DNA of 64,000 nt from Ischnura elegans (GCF_921293095.1 NC_060254.1:14074001-14138000); one strand, 5' to 3'. Positions 27,375 to 39,028 are shown, counted from the stretch's first letter. Program-made: numbers and translations. The notes: generated from the letters alone by a model not told the origin.

Positions 27375-27820
27375 GAATACGAAGTCACCAACTATCTATC
27401 TGAATATTTAAAGTCCTTGGACGCACCTGGCTTACCACGACACGATTTACAGCTAAAGGTAGGCTCGGTGTTCATGATCTTCCGAAACCTAAACCAACCA
27501 AAACTATCCAACGGAACGTGTTTGGTAATTAAAAAAACTGATAATGAAAGTGATTCACGCCACTATATTCAAAGGAAAATTCATAGATGAGGAAGTTCTC
27601 AATCCGAAGATTCCATGATCCCAACTTATATGCCCTTTTGAGCTTAAACGTATTCAATTTCCAATACGTGTTGCATTCGTGATAACGATTAACAAATTGT
27701 ATGGTCAGTCTTTCAGTTTTTGTGATGTTTGTTCTCATGTGTCAGTGAAAACCCATGATTTTCTCATGGTAAATAATATGTGGTATGTTTACGAGTCGGT
27801 AAACCATCCGCTGTATTCCT
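27375..27820 (+). pseudogene. Helitron Pif1-type helicase, C-terminal remnant
   Basis: Frame 1 from 27375 reads EYLKSLDAPGLPRHDLQLKV and then NLNQPKLSNGT, which match the region between helicase motifs in Helitron/Pif1 helicases. After a +1 shift near 27555 the frame continues with ATIFKGKFIDEEV, then PFELKRIQFPIRVAF and ITINKLYGQSF, the motif VI region. Another shift leads to a FSHGK, stop, YVVCLRVGKPS stretch near 27759-27810. At least one internal stop (27616) and two frame changes make it non-functional. In an intact Helitron this helicase sits downstream of the Rep nuclease, which is missing here. The frame ends just before the nested MITE. The family match rests on recognition by eye. 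Confidence 0.8.
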
Positions 27821-27832
27821 TCCTTCGCTTCA

Positions 27833-28107
27833 AGGGCGCAGCTAGGAATTAAGGGTAGGCGCAGTTAATACTGGCGGGTCTGTAGGGTATAGAAAACTCG
27901 CCAAGGTAAGCGAGAGGTGTGGGGGCCCTCCCCAGACATTTTTTAGGATAAAAGGTTCAAAATGGTAGGTTTTGCGGCTGTGTGACAAGTTAAATGTTTT
28001 GTGACTCATCCGTTCCCCTAATATTAATAACCAAATGTTTTATAAAAAGATTCTCTGAGCTTCTGGGGGGGTTTTAACCCCCAAGAAAAACCCCTCGCTG
28101 CGTCCCT
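27833..28107. mobile_element. MITE nested in the Helitron
   Basis: The ends are imperfect inverted repeats: AGGGCGCAGCTAGG at 27833-27846 and, on the other strand, AGGGACGCAGCGAGG at the right end. They are flanked by GCTTCA on both sides (27827-27832 and 28108-28113), a 6-bp direct repeat consistent with a target duplication. It is 275 bp with no coding capacity and has G-runs near both ends. The superfamily is unresolved. Confidence 0.65.
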
Positions 28108-28616
28108 GCTTCACTTCGCTATTTTTATTTAGCTTCATTCGCTTTATCTTGCGCCTGATAACAAAACAAAAACTGTTGTTTATCAGAAGGCGCTTGACGC
28201 AAGACATGTGTGGGGCACCCGAATGTATAGGGCACACCGTGGTGTGTCTACGCATGCAGCACGTTACGCAGTGTATTTTTTCCAAACAGAGATACTATAA
28301 CTGGCGCGCCTAAAGCCATTTGATACGAATGCTGCTTCATAGGAGCTTTTCTTACACTATTTTGAGCATCAGTCAAGCGTCGGTCTAGCGTTGCGTTAAC
28401 CTGCCCCGTGAACGAGCCAAGTTTACGCTACGGACTTAGACCTAAAAACATTTTTTTAACGGTTAATAACACAAATAGCCAACAACAGAATGCGTATAAT
28501 TTTTATTTCATCAATGTTTTCTCATTTAATTTATAAAAAATCAAATATGATTAAAACGATACAGCCGCTCTTTATTTATAAATGGTGCAACTAAACTATC
28601 AGTTCATTGAATGTTA

Positions 28617-28634
28617 GGCGGTACGAAGTTCGCC
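28617..28634 (+). other. Helitron 3' terminal hairpin
   Basis: GGCG and CGCC close a short stem-loop eight bases upstream of the terminal CTAG, as in the known Helitron 3' terminator hairpin. Here the stem has decayed to about 5 bp. Confidence 0.75.
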
Positions 28635-28726
28635 GGGTCAGCTAGTAGGAAATATAAATGGCACAGCTCTGAAGAAGTATGCGTGCTATGGGGAGGTCCT
28701 TGAATGAAAAAGTGAAAAACAGACTT

Positions 28727-29036
28727 ATTTAAGTATACCGGGACTAGCCACGGTGATAATTAGTCTCGCTAGAGCAGTCTAGAGCGAACACCTCTCGTGT
28801 TCAAAGTTCGGGCTTTGCTCTCCGGCTGTGGCGCCATGCGCTCAACCTGGACAACTAGTCGCATAATATGCTCAGCAATCCATACCACCTTGTCCGGTAT
28901 AGCCCACAAATATCCACAGGGGAAAATGACGCCTCGGTAGCTTAACTGGTTAAAGTACTAGGTCGGAAATCGAGGGATCCGGGTTCGAATCCCGGTCATG
29001 GCGAATGATTTTTTCCTCTGAGGATTTTTCGCACTG
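28727..29036 (+). mobile_element. tRNA-derived SINE copy
   Basis: It contains a tRNA-like head (28930-29003), followed by a GAATGATTTTTTCC stretch and GGATTTTTCGCAC that also follow the head in the 39-kb copy. At the other end, 28727-28759 is a perfect 33-base reverse complement of the 39-kb SINE tail (39391-39423). Here that module therefore lies upstream and inverted relative to the head. Between them (28760-28925) is a segment with a second weak B-box-like GTTCAAAGTTC. It starts only about 80 bp after the Helitron end. Confidence 0.7.
28930..29003 (+). repeat. tRNA-like SINE head (A and B boxes)
   Basis: 74 bases that fold as a tRNA-like cloverleaf. The A box is TAGCTTAACTGG and the B box is GGTTCGAATCC inside a perfect CCGGG/CCCGG T stem. 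The acceptor stem is weak (CGCC/GGCG only) and the anticodon loop lacks the invariant U33. Together with repeated copies elsewhere, this argues for a SINE promoter rather than a working tRNA gene. Confidence 0.75.
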
Positions 29037-30500
29037 AAAATCAGACGTTAGTTAGAAATTCATCAGGCCCCAAATCACATAAGCATCAAGCACGTAGGGT
29101 ACAGCGTAGGAAGACTAAACCGTTTAAAAAACAAAATACAAAGGAAAACAGCAACATGCGTCAAAACGTGATGCTATTGAACAGGTAGCATTACTCTTCT
29201 TTACAAGCATCAGGATAGGGGCCACTAGAAACTCGGAACCAGTTGCTTGGCTTATACGGCTTGAGAAATTAAGATCAGATTTCAGAGAAACAAAAGGAAC
29301 CTTCTTGGACCTTCAAAGGAAGGTCTTGGACCTTCAAAATTTTCCACGTCCAACATAGAGGAAATTATAAGAGAGATATTTTGCCCAAAAGATACGTTTA
29401 GGAATTTATTTCCCCCCAAACAGTAATGTACTGTATGCCGTAGCCAAATCATTCACTATAAAAACCTTAATTTGATAGCACATTCATTGACTTTTAGGTA
29501 ACGGCTTACCTATGGAATACATCTCTCACCGAAAGCATACAAAGGAGGCACGCGGGTAGGCATGGACGAATGGATGTGAGATATTTATAATAAAAAAAGC
29601 TCTCCCTATTCTTTTAGAGCGTTTTTTACCTCAGGCCAAACCATTGGAGTAAATTAATTTCACTTTACCCTGCAATTTTCCTCTGGATGTACCATGGGTA
29701 TAAGCATCAGCCGAGCGCAGTTGAGGTTCTAATCCTTCCTCGCTATGCGTCGGTGAAAGTAAACTCTTTTATTGTTCGGATTTCAACGATCAAGTTTCAT
29801 TGCGTAAAATAAGCGGAAATAAGATGCGAAACAATTCCTGGAAAGTAACCGATGAATGATTAATTATTTAATGACCAAGCGAACTGACTAAAATAACTCC
29901 TGCAAAACTTTGCGTAAAGATGCTACCGGATGAATTGATAATGAAGAATTTCTATCCCAAAAACAGAATAACAAACCGATTTACCACTTTAAGGGCAAGC
30001 GAAGGAATATTTTAGCCAACGTAGCATGTATTAGAGAAAGGAAACGGAAGTTTCTACGAATTTCATAATCAAAGAGGAATATATTTTACATGTTACTTTA
30101 AGAAAAACTTGAAATAAATTTTACCACTTCATAAAGCTTGAGATATTTCACTTTCCATAAAAATTGAAATGAAAAATGACTAATTCTTGAATTTATAAGA
30201 AGCTGACATTGCATTACTTTGTCATTGGCCCCACCAGCCAGTATTTTATTTCAATTCTTTCTGGCCAAGAGAGCTTATTACGATGGCGAATTCAACATTA
30301 TTTATTAACAGCTTTCAGAAGTGTATGGGCCACTGACTTTTATTAACGCGACGGTAATAAAACATGTGTATTGGTAAATAACTGCCAAACGAGAGCGACG
30401 GAAAGATATATTTGCTTCTTGAATGCGAATTCCTCACTTTCATGGGCTGAAATCGAGCAGGAGACAGGCCGGCACGCGTGGAGCGCACTATTCGACCAGA
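29037..30500. other. AT-rich non-coding stretch
   Basis: Nothing recognised apart from a 15-base direct repeat (TCTTGGACCTTCAAA) at 29303-29317 and 29324-29338. Confidence 0.45.
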
Positions 30501-30870
30501 TATATTTACCCGCGTGATTGCACCCCCATATAAAATATAAAGCGTCCCCTCTGTACCTCTACCCTCCTCCCTTCCCTTTCCGCCTCGTGGATTTTCTCTC
30601 CCTCACAAAACTCCTCTCTTTAAACTTTCGCATCATTACCGGTTGGTTCTTCTTAAACCTCCTTCCTGCCCCCCAACTCTCGCTTCCTTTCACCCCAAAG
30701 GTATCCCCTTCCCCACATCCTGATTCCATAGGGGGGGTTTAGTGCCCCCCCCCCTTTAACCTCGTCCCGCGACCAAGTCCCTTTCCGTTTCCTTCTATGG
30801 GACAGGGAGCGACTCTTCACCCTCCAGCGGCAGCCAATAGGTACCTTCTCCACCTTCCCTTGATGCCTGA
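30501..30870. other. Pyrimidine-rich island with G and C homopolymer runs
   Basis: C/T-rich plus strand. G7 at 30731-30737 faces a C run at about 30745-30754, so the two can pair across a 7-base spacer. There is no recognised gene. Confidence 0.45.
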
Positions 30871-33800
30871 AACCCGCATAGTCATCGAAATGTATGTACA
30901 GGAGACCTTTTTGAAGAGCCCCACCCCCTCCCTCAGAAACACGACCCCCTATTGAGTTGAGGCGATCTTTTTACCCTCTTAGCCCCTTCTATTTTTTTAC
31001 TCTTCAGTTATTATCGATCATCGTTCATACTATATAATGGGAGATGGAATAAAATATGCTGAAAACTACATACATATAAAATCTGACGAGAGGCTAGGAA
31101 TGGGCTATCAAATATAGGCACTGAATTTTTGCAAGTATCCATTATGAACAGTTAATTGAACAGTTTTTCCTAATTTTAATATAGTCTAATATTATAAATT
31201 ACTTGTACATAGTTTTTGTAGCTTTATGAAGATTATAGAGACGAACATTGTTACTGAAACGAACTCAATTCAGTAACACCACTCGCAAAAAGTCCCAATA
31301 CGGTGCTAAGTACCTATCTCCCTGTTTTTAATATTTCCTTCCGGATCTAAAAAGGTAGAGAGTTTCAAAAAAGATGCTATTCGATGAGTTCAAAGGCAGC
31401 TCCGTAATAATTTGTCAAGAGTCGTGTGAATTTCTCACTTTTACGCAAAGAAATCACTTAACAACGCCAGAATTTCAATTTTAACGTGCCTGAAAATTTT
31501 ACCCGTTTAAACCAAAAATTATGCTGAATTCTCAAAGTAATCATGTAAAAATGCTTTGAAACTTTTGAACTATATCGCTTCCAATTAATGAAGCAAAGAT
31601 AATAACAATACATCAATGTCATATTAGTTGTAACCAGGCTGAGACTTCGTGGGCTACCTAGGAGCTAGTGAGACATGACAGACAGGTATTAATTATGGTG
31701 TGGCTTTCGTTCCATGAAAAAAAGGACGTAATCGCTGCAGAAAAATCAATTTTTTTGACCCTGTGAAAAAGAGATAATAACCACTCATCCTCCTCTACCA
31801 ATTTCACTCATTACAAAATTTCATAGAATTCCTAGCAGGATTAAAGGAGTAAAATGATTAAGAAATAAAAAATCAGTTATTGTTTAGTTAAAGGAGGAAC
31901 TTAAAACTTGAATTACCACATCAGTCATGTAAAAACGAATATTCAAACTTAAGAATGCATCATTTCATTTAATTATACCAATCTATTATGCCTAACATCT
32001 TTTCCGGTTGCATGACCCACGTTTCACAGGTTTCTCGGAGGCTCATGGGATATTTTACATGCTAATACTCATGGTTTAGCGTCCAATGCAAGAAAGCGCT
32101 TCGAAAAACCTCAACGCTCTTCGACCGTTCGAAGTACCCACTGCCCATCCCACTGTACCAGCTTCACCGATTGCGGGGAAGACACGTTTTATTTGCATTC
32201 CTCGGAGTGGAAAATTGGCCGCCTTCGCTCACCCGCGGCTGGGCACACAAAAGCAGACGCGTGCGCCGACACGCCTTCTTTTTTTTCTTAGGAGACTTCC
32301 GCCGTCGTCTGAACGGCGACGTGTGTTTAAACAAAGATGTGCGGGTGCTCTCGGTGTTCCTCCCCATAAGGCTGGGGAGATCTCGAATCGCAGGGGAGGC
32401 AGGAATTTAACCTACCGCGAGTCACATGCAGTAACTTCATTCTCGCGAAAAAAATACTTCAAGTAAATTACATGATTATTTATCTTCCTAACTAGTTTTT
32501 AACAAATATAGGTAGTCACTATCAAGAGATACGAAAAATTCATCTTGAAATAATCAATTACAAAGATGACAAGCTAAATTTATTAAAGCATAGGTAGGAA
32601 AATAGAAAAGTGTGGAATTGAAGAGCAGAATTATTTTTCGCTACAATGCAGACATCATAATCCCAACCAAGATACGCCGCCTGTTCTATTCTTGTATTCG
32701 CATGCAGTAATATGTGCCCATGAAATTTGGAATCGAGAAAATAGCAATAATAGTAGCACCACGAGGATTTTAATAAATGGGGTATTTTATGTAGAATTTA
32801 AAAAGTACCATTTTCCTCGGTATTGAAAAAAGAAGACTTTTGCCCGTGAATTCCATAGAAACACATAATTTACATGCTAAATTTCTATGTTTGGATAAGG
32901 TTCTTATGTTACTTGCTTGAAGGAGAGGAAAGCCTACACGCACACGTTTTCCAAGTTCACGTATTCACTGCAAATGTTTTCAGCGAACAAGTTCAACACC
33001 ACCAATTAAGACAGAAGAGGAAGGGTGAGCTCTACAGCCTCAATAGGAAACAGAAAATTAGTCTCTCGGCCATAACGTTATGGTAACGCCTGACTCTCAT
33101 TTAGGCTGTCCAGGTGGGAAACATGAAACCCACAGACGTGAAGATGGAAAAGAACCATATCAGAGTTCCTCCACACGACTGCAGGTTTAATTTTTGTTGT
33201 TGTGCAATTCATGTTGTAGCAACAACTTCATAGTGGATGTAGCCGCCGAGAGGGAAATATTTACCAATAATATTTTTACCCATACGCAGCGCTAAGAAAA
33301 AGTAGAGAAAGAATATTGGCATAGTATATTATACTGCTTCTACTAATATAAAATGGACCTTGTGCGAACCTAGACGAAAGATAAATACGGTAATTTTAGT
33401 TTGCAGAACAAGTGTATGTAAAAAGCTATAAAGGTAATATGTGTCAAATAAACAGCATTATTTCTCAGACGAGGATCTTATATCATTTCGTAAATATTGA
33501 TACCATTACTCGTAATATTCACAGAAACAATACAAAATCACGGAAACCTGCGGTAAAGCGGCCACTTTGCGGTCAAACATTTTTATTCCCTCGATAATCT
33601 GTGGAAGATTCCGATTTTTAGCCGCCAGATGTGATAAACTTAGCAAGGATTTTCGAATAGTGTATGAATCCATGACTGAGAGAAAACGCAACGTCCGACG
33701 ACTTTTAAGACTAAACACATAAAGACATCGGGGAAATATCAATGTAAGGACACCATGGTTATTTATAGATGATGCATCTTTTAACTGCACAAATAATTAT

Positions 33801-34140
33801 ATATTTTGCTAAATATATTAACTTATCTTTTGATTGCTCAAATGAGATAATGACGAGCTACGCAGTGCGGGAAAATATTATAGCAAGCGAATCGCATGCT
33901 GGATATAACTTATCCGCTGGCAAGCAACATAGGAACGGGTACCATGTAGCTGAAGATGAGAACTTCCACCCTTACTCCTTTCACCAATTTCACGACGGCA
34001 AAGTCCTCGGGAGGAAACGGCCGGGACAAACAACGCGGAACAAACTCACAGGAGGAGCATATCAACAGTTCTCGGGCAAAAACACGGGCACGGAATTAAG
34101 ATGTGCTCTTGCAGATGCGTTCCTTAGGGGACCATTCGTG
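30871..34140. other. AT-rich non-coding stretch
   Basis: Nothing recognised. A GC-richer patch at 32090-32420 is open on both strands (126 codons on plus, 32086-32466), but the peptide is Arg/Pro/Ser-rich without a domain. Confidence 0.4.
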
Positions 34141-34358
34141 CCCACGTAGCGACGGGAGAGGGCAAAAGTGCGGGGAAGGGTGGAGGGAGGCGGGTGGAAA
34201 AGTAGCGGGTGATATGACTGCATGGGCAAAGACGCTCCCGTGAGGAAAACCTCCACTGCAACGACCGACTTAGCCCCTTCCAAATGTAAAACTTGGAACT
34301 TGACCTAGTCTATCTATAGAAGCAGGATAGATATGCATTGCCAGTATTCATCGCTCGC

Positions 34359-34517
34359 TACTTTCCTAAAAAAATCTGAGAATCTTCCCACGTTTAAGTA
34401 ATCTAAATTATCCCGCGCCAAATAAAAATTACGGGTTTACTCAAGCACTCCCCGCTATACTAAAAAAAATCAGAGAATCTTCCGACGCTTAAAAATTAAC
34501 CTAAATTATGCAGCTCC
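34359..34517. repeat. Diverged tandem duplication (about 95-bp period)
   Basis: Copies at 34359-34421 and 34454-34517 share CTAAAAAAAATC(A/T)GAGAATCTTCC, a (T)TTAA stretch and CTAAATTAT in the same order. They lie just after a purine-rich island (34140-34210). Confidence 0.55.
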
Positions 34518-35040
34518 AACGGATTTACGCAAGAAAAATGACAAAGGAAGTAATACACTAATGTGGTTAGTCTACTCTAGTCATGTATGTGCAAGTAGTG
34601 AAATATAATTTCAATATAACCATTCCCATTCCTATTTCTTCCGGAGCAGGGGTGAAAATTTCGTCAAATATTTTAATGGACAATTGGAAGGCACTCAATA
34701 TATGCGTCCATTTTGATGGATACATGAGTGTAATAATGAGTACAGATGATTAGGTTGGTGTTCTACTGGGGAGGTATCGTTGTTTTGTATTAAAAAATCC
34801 ACTTTCAGACTTTAAGAGCGAAATTTAATTTTTACACAAAAACAATAATTATATTGAACACTAGAGTGACTCATAACCACATATGGGCCCTACATGGTGC
34901 CTTATCTGGTCCACATTCGGGGACCAAATCGACTTCACTCAAGGAATATATCTATTTTATGCAGGGAATAGCATACATGGGGAATAGGTGAATATGTTCA
35001 TGAAAAACGGTATTAAAAGCGAGAATGATCTATGTAAATA
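34518..35040. other. AT-rich non-coding stretch
   Basis: Nothing firmly recognised. TTAGGTTGGTG at about 34750 resembles a mariner end but has no partner. Confidence 0.35.
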
Positions 35041-35460
35041 GCTAGAGAACACCGGTAGGTAAAGGGGGCGCGAATCCAGTGCAATAAGAGAAGGTAAGAA
35101 GGAAAATGTGAAGAAAGAGACGGTGTGCAGCGGAGTGGTGCGGCGTATGGCAGGGGATGCGGAAGGAAGAGAAGGGAAGGCCACTCTGCGGTTTAAAGGT
35201 TGCAGTGAGGGCACGGGATCGGAAGAAGAGGGAAGGAGGGTGGCGGGTGGTACCTGCAGGAGAGACCGGGACGGATGGGAAAAACGTGTAGACACGGGAG
35301 GCCGTGGGAATTGACGGCGGAGGGCGTGGGAAGCGACAGCATCCCTGAGAATTGGGAAGAGAGTGGGAAAGTTAGACCGGGAGAGGACAAAAATAGAACG
35401 GAAAAAACGACGTGGAGGTCAAAGGACATCAACCAAGGGGACAGAAGTGCATTTTAAGAT
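35040..35460. other. Purine-rich island (plus strand)
   Basis: G and A dominate the plus strand. Frames on both strands (minus 34957-35295, plus 35108-35314 and 35275-35457) mirror the skew and have no recognisable domain. Confidence 0.45.
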
Positions 35461-36110
35461 GGCTGGAACGTTAAGAGGGGATAGCGCATCTTACAAGCCC
35501 CTAACAACGCTAAAGAAATATTATGGTAATATTTTTGCACAGCTTTTTAAATACAGTTCAACTAATCTTGATGTTACATAATCACATATGCACTAATATT
35601 GCATGTTCCACAAATGTTTTAGTTAGTGCCTTTGATGATGACGCAGTATAGAGTGTCAAAACCTGAGTCAGACTAATAAGTATTTCGGAATATATAGAAA
35701 TAATATATAGAAATAATAAGTATTAGTGGAACATCCAATATTAGAATATCTGTGATTATAAATATTACATGTTACATAGGTCCATCAAATAACGCAATCC
35801 CCCAGTAAGATGGTAATCTTCATGGAATAGATGGAAAAATTTCATATCACATATTTAGTATTAATCGGTGCAAGCAATGACGCAGATAGACTCTTGAGAG
35901 AGACAGTAGTTAATTTTAAGATGGCTGGAGGATTGAGAGGGGATCGCGAATTTCACAAGTCCTGAACAACGCTAACGGGATGCAGTGGTAACAATTTACA
36001 AATAAACACATTTTTAAAAGCAGCGCAATTCATCTTCATAGAATAGATGATAAATTTAAAACTGCATATGTTGCATTCATCGGCGCATGCAATGATGCAG
36101 ATAGACAATA
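35439..36110. repeat. Diverged local repeats, two modules in two copies each
   Basis: Module A, TTTTAAGATGGCTGG followed by GAGGGGAT and AACAACGCTAA, is at about 35439-35515 and 35908-35978. Module B, CTTCAT(G/A)GAATAGATG followed by ATCGG(T/C)GCA and GCAGATAGAC, is at about 35818-35900 and 36029-36110. All are in the same orientation. This is probably an old tandem amplification of one unit. Confidence 0.55.
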
Positions 36111-36698
36111 TTCTAGAATGCTTTAAGATTCTTTTGAAATTATATCACGTATTTTTGATACATTCATTGATTGTTAGAGAAAACACGGAAACTAAGTACA
36201 GCTACTTTACAAAAAATAAAGAAAAATAACGGAGAAATATCAAAACGAGGGTGACACGCTCTGTGTATCACGAATAGCATAGCATAAAATATTGTAACTC
36301 GAATACATTATTTTGTACGGAAATTATGTGGGACCGAAAATATTATATTATGTGAAGCGCTCTTTTAATAAAACCAATCTCAAAGCATCTTAGAGATGGT
36401 ACCATGTAGCTGAAGGAGATACCTTACTTCCACCGTTTTTTTCTATAGTCCTTTTGGTGGTTCACTACGTCTCAGTCCTTCCCAAAAAAATGTATGAAAA
36501 AATATTTACACTAAATATGTTGTCTTACTTTGTACGCACAAAGAAGTATACTTGGTGATATTTAAAACACATCATTGTTCTTTTATCGATTATGAAATCC
36601 AAATTTTTTGACCTACCTGATAGCATAAAAATATATACCAAAATAAAGAGTTTTCATTAAAAAAATGCTTTTCTCAGAATGCATGTATATAGACGCAC
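36111..36698. other. AT-rich non-coding stretch
   Basis: Nothing recognised. Confidence 0.45.
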
Positions 36699-36701
36699 TT
36701 A

Positions 36702-37127
36702 AGCCTGAATCACACTATCATTTTTTCCGTCGCGAAAAGTGATCACTCTAGTGATCATTTTTCTGAATCACACGGTCCCTCCCTGCGTTGGCTTTCATAT
36801 CACTACATATATCACAGCTCGTTGTCATGGGACCCGCATAACGAAAATATACAGCGTGTTTGTTTATCTATTCCGTTCCCACGATTGTCAAAAGTTGCGC
36901 GGGAATCGCTCCATACGGGCATGCGTCCTGATTGGCTGATATGGGGTTTTAGAGACGGTTTTAGCGACGGAAAAAGCTACCGGACGAGTGATGAAAAATA
37001 GCGATGGGAATCCTCATCGCGATCGCGAAAAACGATTCCCGGCGACGATCATGTTGCGAGTGATCACTCTAGTGATCGCGATAGTGATCAGTTTACGCGG
37101 CGAAAAAATGATCGTGTGATTCAGGCT
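36702..37127. mobile_element. PIF/Harbinger-type MITE
   Basis: The terminal inverted repeats start AGCCTGAATCACAC at both ends. Similarity continues for about 30 bases through ATCATTTTTTC to CGCG. The element is flanked by TTA on both sides (36699-36701 and 37128-37130), the 3-bp TWA duplication expected of the PIF/Harbinger group. It is 426 bp with no transposase. Subterminal palindromes GTGATCACTCTAGTGATC occur near both ends. The superfamily rests on duplication length and sequence only. Confidence 0.75.
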
Positions 37128-37489
37128 TTAGGCAGCGGTAAGGGATGCGATGACCGACGATAAGCCCCCAAGGTTAGTTAAATCAAGAATGACAAAGTAC
37201 AGAATTATTATCTTCTCTTTTTAAGTCATAATATTCATTTGATTAATGCTTGCTAAATATCCCAGGTGGGGGCCTCATATTAACGGTTTTCTGTCCCTAC
37301 TAATGGAAGAAAGTTCCATATAATTCCTCAATTGCGTTTCATTGTCGGAGATTATTCCCTAAAAAAGAAGTTGCCCCGAATGTCCACGGGTCTAAAGAAT
37401 TGAAATCTGCTGTACTGTAAATGAAATTCATACTGTAAATTGGAAGAAAACTCTTAGATGCGCAATGTAAGGCCAATCTTGTGATATCT
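37128..37489. other. Short AT-rich interval between two transposons
   Basis: Nothing recognised in the 360 bases between the Harbinger-type MITE and the hAT-like element. Confidence 0.5.
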
Positions 37490-37506
37490 CTTTCAGGCAG
37501 GGACCT

Positions 37507-37680
37507 GGAGCAGCAGTGGAGCGGAGCGAATTTTCATTGTTGCTCCGGGGTGCTCCACTCCGCTCCGGCCGGAGCGGAGCGGAGTAGGTCGGAGCAATGT
37601 CGGAGCGGAGCACTCGGGTGGAGGGCATGTCGGAGCTCCTCGGAGCGGAGCGAATTGCTATGATGCTGCTCCGCTCCGGT
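37507..37680. repeat. GGAGC/GCTCC subterminal repeat cluster, left end
   Basis: Many copies of GGAGC and GCTCC, often doubled as GGAGCGGAGC, in both orientations. They resemble the clustered subterminal motifs to which hAT transposases bind. The cluster is matched at the right end of the same element. Confidence 0.7.
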
Positions 37681-38781
37681 ATTAATTTTGTGTTAATTTT
37701 GTTTCATAAATTCTTTTGCCACCTGGAAGTGCGTATTTTCCAAAGAGAATTAACCATAATTAATTATTAATAGAAATACCCACAATAAAACTTAATTAAA
37801 TATAATGAAGGGTTACCCGCACGTGATGGCACAGCGATATTTAATAGCAATTCTCTTCGTGACATTTTTATTTAGAATACATCATTTTGTAAAGAAATAT
37901 CGGATTCTTAGCATAATGATACCCTTGTAAAATTTGGCTAATATTCATCAATATGTCCATAGCCAAATCAACCATTATAACGAAAATTTAATTGGAAATC
38001 AAAATTAAGTGATGCACTAGTTTCCGCTATGTTTCAAATTTTAAGCATACGTTTAAGAATACGTAGGTAAAACCTTTCAACATATTATATAATGTCTTCA
38101 CAGCAATTACGCCAACTGCGATTTTTATCTTTCACGTGTATAATGTAGATTTTTTCCTGGCCGCAACAATAATTCACAATGATTATTATTTATGCGGGTT
38201 TTAATGGCATTGGAGAAACATAATAAACTAATAAAATAATTTAATTTTGTGAACATGATTTTTATAGTTGATTATTACATGTTTTACATACTATTCTTAG
38301 CTATCAATAAAATTCAGAGATGATAGATGGAATATTTGACAATACTGCCATATACCTGGCCTTAACTAACTGGCCTTGTAGGGTATAAATAGATATTTTA
38401 TCTTGTTTTTTGTTGATGTTTTTCACACTTATGAGCAAGAAAAAGAGCGTATTCCGAAGTTATGCGCTCGTGAATCTAAACTTTATTTTATTGTGATCCT
38501 CTCTGTTGAGTAAAAAATCAACAACTGATGGTTACCAAGGCCGTTTCATGCCATAATTTTTACGATATTTTCATGAATAAAAGTCGTCTGAAATTATGAA
38601 ATTATGCTATTATTTTTCTATAGTTATAAATATCAATTTTCCATCAATTTACAATCTAAATATTATAATTAAAATTAATTAAAGATTTATTACAAAGGTA
38701 TTGAAAATTTGTGTTTCCCTTGTATTTTGCCTTTTTATTACAACTGAATTGCGAATCATCTGTATACAAAAAGTTTAAATA
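37681..38781. other. hAT-like element interior, left part
   Basis: AT-rich DNA without a supported open frame. No transposase motif is recognised on either strand. Confidence 0.45.
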
Positions 38782-38786
38782 CAACT
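38782..38786 (+). repeat. Target-site duplication of the Ty3/gypsy element, left
   Basis: CAACT immediately precedes the 5' LTR and recurs immediately after the 3' LTR at 43562-43566. A 5-bp duplication fits Ty3/gypsy integrase. Confidence 0.9.
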
Positions 38787-38874
38787 TGTGGCGGGTTCGT
38801 CGCGGAGGCCCCATTTAATGACAACCCCGGATAGACAGCGGGCGCCGAGGTCGCGGAGCTGCGGGAGCGACGGA

Positions 38875-38882
38875 TATAAAAG
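38875..38882 (+). promoter_or_regulatory. TATA box in the 5' LTR
   Basis: TATAAAAG, 88 bases into the LTR, in the U3 position. The same box is at 43427-43434 in the 3' LTR. Confidence 0.75.
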
Positions 38883-38954
38883 GCCGTGTCTTGCGGCAGA
38901 CGGGGGTTATTTTGCTGTAAAACCAGACAGTGTAAAGTTGCTTGGTGGCTACTG

Positions 38955-38960
38955 AATAAA
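38955..38960 (+). promoter_or_regulatory. Polyadenylation signal in the 5' LTR
   Basis: AATAAA about 80 bases after the TATA box. The working copy would be the 3' LTR equivalent at 43507-43512. Confidence 0.65.
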
Positions 38961-39009
38961 AAGGCCGAAACCCGGATCGGAGTGTACTTATTTCTACGGC
39001 AACAACACA

Positions 39010-39020
39010 TGGTGTCAGGT
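39010..39020 (+). other. Primer-binding site, tRNA-Leu type
   Basis: TGGTGTCAGG begins directly after the 5' LTR. TGG pairs with the tRNA CCA end, and the next bases match the complement of the 3' end common to many animal tRNA-Leu genes. The pairing is only about 10 bases before it diverges, so the tRNA identity is probable rather than certain. Confidence 0.65.
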
Positions 39021-39028
39021 GTGTTATT

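Larger units (their letters stand above)
26898..28645 (+). mobile_element. Helitron, deletion derivative with a broken helicase
   Basis: The 5' end begins TCTATATATATATAAAAG, the usual Helitron start (TC then an AT-rich run). The 3' end is CTAG at 28642-28645, preceded by a GC-rich hairpin at 28617-28634. The element lies between A (26897) and T (28646), the AT target typical of Helitrons. Inside, a frameshifted helicase C-terminal remnant (27375-27820) supports the assignment. No Rep/HUH domain was found in its 1748 bp. A smaller TIR element is nested at 27833-28107. It is non-autonomous as it stands. Confidence 0.85.
38787..39009 (+). repeat. 5' LTR of the Ty3/gypsy element
   Basis: 223 bp from TGTGGCGGG to ACAACACA. 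It matches the 3' LTR at 221 of 223 positions. It carries a TATA box and a polyadenylation signal, so it can act as promoter. Confidence 0.95.

Noticed and set aside
28930-29003. Functional tRNA gene
   Set aside because: The acceptor stem is weak, U33 is missing, and near-identical heads occur in SINE context at 39 kb with a degenerate one at 47 kb.
34750-34790. Mariner terminal repeat (TTAGGTTGGTG)
   Set aside because: No matching inverted end, TA duplication or transposase remnant is found nearby.
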